Positions 62,398-64,000 of a DNA stretch of 64,000 bases are shown here, piece by piece. Under the pieces are notes generated by a model that had not been told where the DNA came from, did no database searches, and saw nothing but the letters and a program-made list of their open reading frames with translations. A program made the translations under genes and the position numbers. The stretch is from Sporisorium sorghi. Its lineage: Eukaryota; Basidiomycota; Ustilaginomycetes; Ustilaginales; Ustilaginaceae. The stretch is taken from NCBI GenBank assembly GCA_023212695.1, contig JALCCG010000001.1, forward strand, positions 62,001-126,000. The letters run 5' to 3'. Numbering within the stretch: the stretch's first letter is position 1; every line of letters starts with the position of its first letter.

Positions 62398-63681
62398 ATG
62401 GTGCAGAACGTAAAAGGGACAAACGACTATTTTGGCAAGGAGCAGGCCGTTCGGCGAAAGGTGCAGTCCACACTGCGCGACGTGTTTGAGAGCTATGATT
62501 ATGAGGAGATGGAATCCACCATCCTGAATGAGCGGGAACTGTTGTCTTCGAAGTACGCAGGCGGAGAAGAAATTCAGAAGGAGATGTATCAGCTGACCGA
62601 TCAGGGAAAGCGAGACCTGGGTCTACGATACGATTTGACGATTCCATTTGCCAAGGTGATTGCCTTTAACCCCGGTATCGAGCTGCCGTTTAAACGGTTT
62701 GAGATGGGGAAGGTCTTTCGGGATGGACCCGTTAAGCGGGGAAGATTGCGGGAATTTCTGCAATGCGATGTCGATGTGGTGGGGATTCCGGGTCCGGAAG
62801 CGGAGGTCGAGCTGATGCAGCTCGCAGTTGAAGCGTTTCGGAGATTGGAGATTCCGGTTCTCCTCCGATGGAATAACCGCCGATTTTTGGGGGAGGTACT
62901 TGAATCGATGGGCGTTCCCGCAGAGATGAAATCAACGGTGATGCTAACGCTCGACAAGATCGAGAAGATTGGCAGGGAAGGAGTTCGGCAAGAACTGGTG
63001 AGCAAGGTGCTGGCTCCTGAGGTTTGCGATCACATCCTTGAGTTTGTTGATCTTAAAGAGCCGTCCTTCGAACAGATTGTCAGGAGATACCGCGTAGGCG
63101 ACAACCCCGGTGCACGTGAAGTCCAGATGCTGCAAGACATGCTGCAGCGAGTAGGGCTTGAGCAGGATTGTGTGTTCGATCCATTTCTTTCACGCGGATT
63201 GTCTTTCTATACGGGTACCGTATATGAAATCTTTGATGTCTCGGGCAGCTACCGTTCAAGCCTGGGCGGAGGGGGACGATATGATGCCATTATCGCACAC
63301 CTCGTCGGAAGGGATGATATTGCCTATCCGACGGTTGGGCTGTCGTTCGGAATGGAATCCATCATGGAAATGATCCGCAACCGCCCAATGGGAACGAGCA
63401 AGCCGCAGGTGATTGTTATTCCGATAGGAGATACCATTCCGGAAGGGCTTCGAGCAGCTGCAGTCCTCAGAAACCAAGGATTACGTACCGAATTCGCTCA
63501 TAACGGACGGAAATTGAAAAAGACGCTGTCGAAGGCCTCTTCCGATGGCATCCCGTATGTCATTCTGATCGGCGAAGAGGAAGCGGCTGCGGGACAGGTG
63601 CGATTGAAAGGCATGCACGAGAATACGGAGGTTCAGATGCGGCTTGAAGAAGTCGTGGCATTCATGAAGCAGAATTCATGA
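62398..63681 (+). CDS. hisS: Histidyl-tRNA synthetase
   Basis: Class II aminoacyl-tRNA synthetase charging tRNA-His, 427 residues. Catalytic core motifs: GTNDYFGKEQAVRRKV start, FEMGKVFRDGPVKRGRLREF (motif 2, with the ATP Arg), RGLSFYTGTVYEIF and LGGGGRYDAI (the HisA/HisB histidine-site blocks), and motif 3 in VGLSFGMESIMEM. The C-terminal anticodon-binding domain (from about 330, PQVIVIPIGDTIPEGLRAA) is present, so this is a true synthetase and not the HisZ regulatory paralogue. ATG after AAAGGATG. It is preceded by a histidine leader and followed by a terminator. Whether it is the only HisRS of the genome cannot be seen. Confidence 0.9.
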   Translation: MVQNVKGTNDYFGKEQAVRRKVQSTLRDVFESYDYEEMESTILNERELLSSKYAGGEEIQKEMYQLTDQGKRDLGLRYDLTIPFAKVIAFNPGIELPFKRFEMGKVFRDGPVKRGRLREFLQCDVDVVGIPGPEAEVELMQLAVEAFRRLEIPVLLRWNNRRFLGEVLESMGVPAEMKSTVMLTLDKIEKIGREGVRQELVSKVLAPEVCDHILEFVDLKEPSFEQIVRRYRVGDNPGAREVQMLQDMLQRVGLEQDCVFDPFLSRGLSFYTGTVYEIFDVSGSYRSSLGGGGRYDAIIAHLVGRDDIAYPTVGLSFGMESIMEMIRNRPMGTSKPQVIVIPIGDTIPEGLRAAAVLRNQGLRTEFAHNGRKLKKTLSKASSDGIPYVILIGEEEAAAGQVRLKGMHENTEVQMRLEEVVAFMKQNS

Positions 63682-63726
63682 ATCAACACGCATGAACCAA
63701 GCGGTTTGCATCAGCTTGGATACACG

Positions 63727-63766
63727 AAGACCCCGCTTTGCCGGAAGCGGCAGCGCGGGGTCTTTC
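63727..63766 (+). terminator. Terminator after hisS
   Basis: AAGACCCCGC/GCGGGGTCTT with inner GCCG/CGGC, followed by T residues. Confidence 0.85.
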
Positions 63767-63783
63767 CATCTACATACCATCGG

Positions 63784-63984
63784 TCAAGTATGAAATATCG
63801 TAAAGTAACTCCAGATGGCAAGGACGGACAGCACGATCAGCAGTACTCCTAAAATGATGGAATAGCGGTACTCCTTTTTCATATTTCTTGCTTTATAATT
63901 TTTCCGGTCGACCGTCAGCATCATTAGACCCGATCCAAGGAGCATCACGCTTGCATAAGCTGCAGAGTTAAACACAGAAACCAT
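63784..63984 (-). CDS. Small two-span membrane protein
   Basis: 66 residues with one hydrophobic stretch at 8-24 and a second at about 43-63, joined by a basic loop (DRKNYKARNMKKEYR). Ribosome site AGGGGGGA lies directly upstream of the ATG, near the window end. No family recognised; some Firmicute small membrane proteins look like this. Convergent with hisS. Confidence 0.65.
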   Translation of the reverse strand: MVSVFNSAAYASVMLLGSGLMMLTVDRKNYKARNMKKEYRYSIILGVLLIVLSVLAIWSYFTIFHT

Positions 63985-64000
63985 ATCAATTCCCCCCTAA

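Noticed and set aside
62398..63681. Assignment as HisZ
   Set aside because: HisZ lacks the anticodon-binding domain; this protein retains it and the synthetase motifs, and hisG does not follow.
1..64000. CRISPR arrays, insertion sequences, prophage or integration sites
   Set aside because: No spaced direct repeats, transposase or integrase genes were found; the only tandem repeat is within the secreted beta-helix gene.

Overview
The window looks like a chromosomal segment of a Paenibacillus-type Firmicute. Supporting signs are strong AGGAGG ribosome-binding sites, sigma-A promoters of the TTGACA/TATAAT type, many hairpin-plus-U-tract terminators, a tiny YjcZ-type protein, a split glycine decarboxylase (gcvPA/gcvPB) behind a glycine riboswitch, MocR regulators and secreted carbohydrate-active enzymes. 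Species is inferred from gene content only. I see no rRNA, tRNA, CRISPR array, prophage or insertion sequence.

Layout. 1-4.4 kb: the end of an aldehyde dehydrogenase followed by a soluble chemoreceptor-like protein (yfmT-yfmS order), a ZIP metal transporter, a YjcZ-like micro-protein and a YgjP-type metallopeptidase. 4.5-9.8 kb: a GntR regulator divergent from a phosphonate-type ABC importer (phnD-C-E-E) ending in a Cys-based phosphatase. 9.9-18.3 kb: carbohydrate genes, namely a secreted GH64 beta-1,3-glucanase, two tandem esterases with a LacI regulator and matching palindromic operators, and an AraC/GH2 divergent pair. 18.6-21.6 kb: a broken old-yellow-enzyme gene, two short-chain dehydrogenases and a TetR regulator. 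21.8-29.4 kb: a cation/proton antiporter, an Rrf2 regulator and nitroreductase with inverted repeats between them, a TetR/MMPL exporter pair, a TPR protein and a small membrane protein. 29.8-36.8 kb: a large secreted beta-helix protein with FN3 and two F5/8C domains, and a heterodimeric ABC exporter.

36.9-45.8 kb: a lipase-like hydrolase, then nosD-nosL-nosY-nosF without nosZ, a YtkA-like lipoprotein and PepSY membrane protein, a TlpA/ResA-like thioredoxin and a NarL-type two-component pair. I read this as a copper/redox handling island. 45.9-51.9 kb: a small four-helix membrane protein, a single-chain ABC exporter with a His-rich partner and two strong operator-like palindromes, guanine deaminase, arylamine N-acetyltransferase and a YcdB/YcdC-type protein. 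52-57 kb: the glycine cleavage system split into gcvT-gcvPA-gcvPB (minus) and gcvH (plus), each with its own tandem glycine riboswitch and promoter, back to back. 57.2-64 kb: an EamA exporter divergent from a MocR regulator, a large catalase with a structured leader, a histidyl-tRNA synthetase preceded by a leader peptide with three consecutive His codons, and a small membrane protein.

Regulation is unusually legible here. The most promising points are the histidine leader ahead of hisS, the divergent riboswitch pair, the nosZ-less nos cluster, the LacI/esterase operon, the catalase leader, and the paired TTGTATACG palindromes whose regulator is not in the window.
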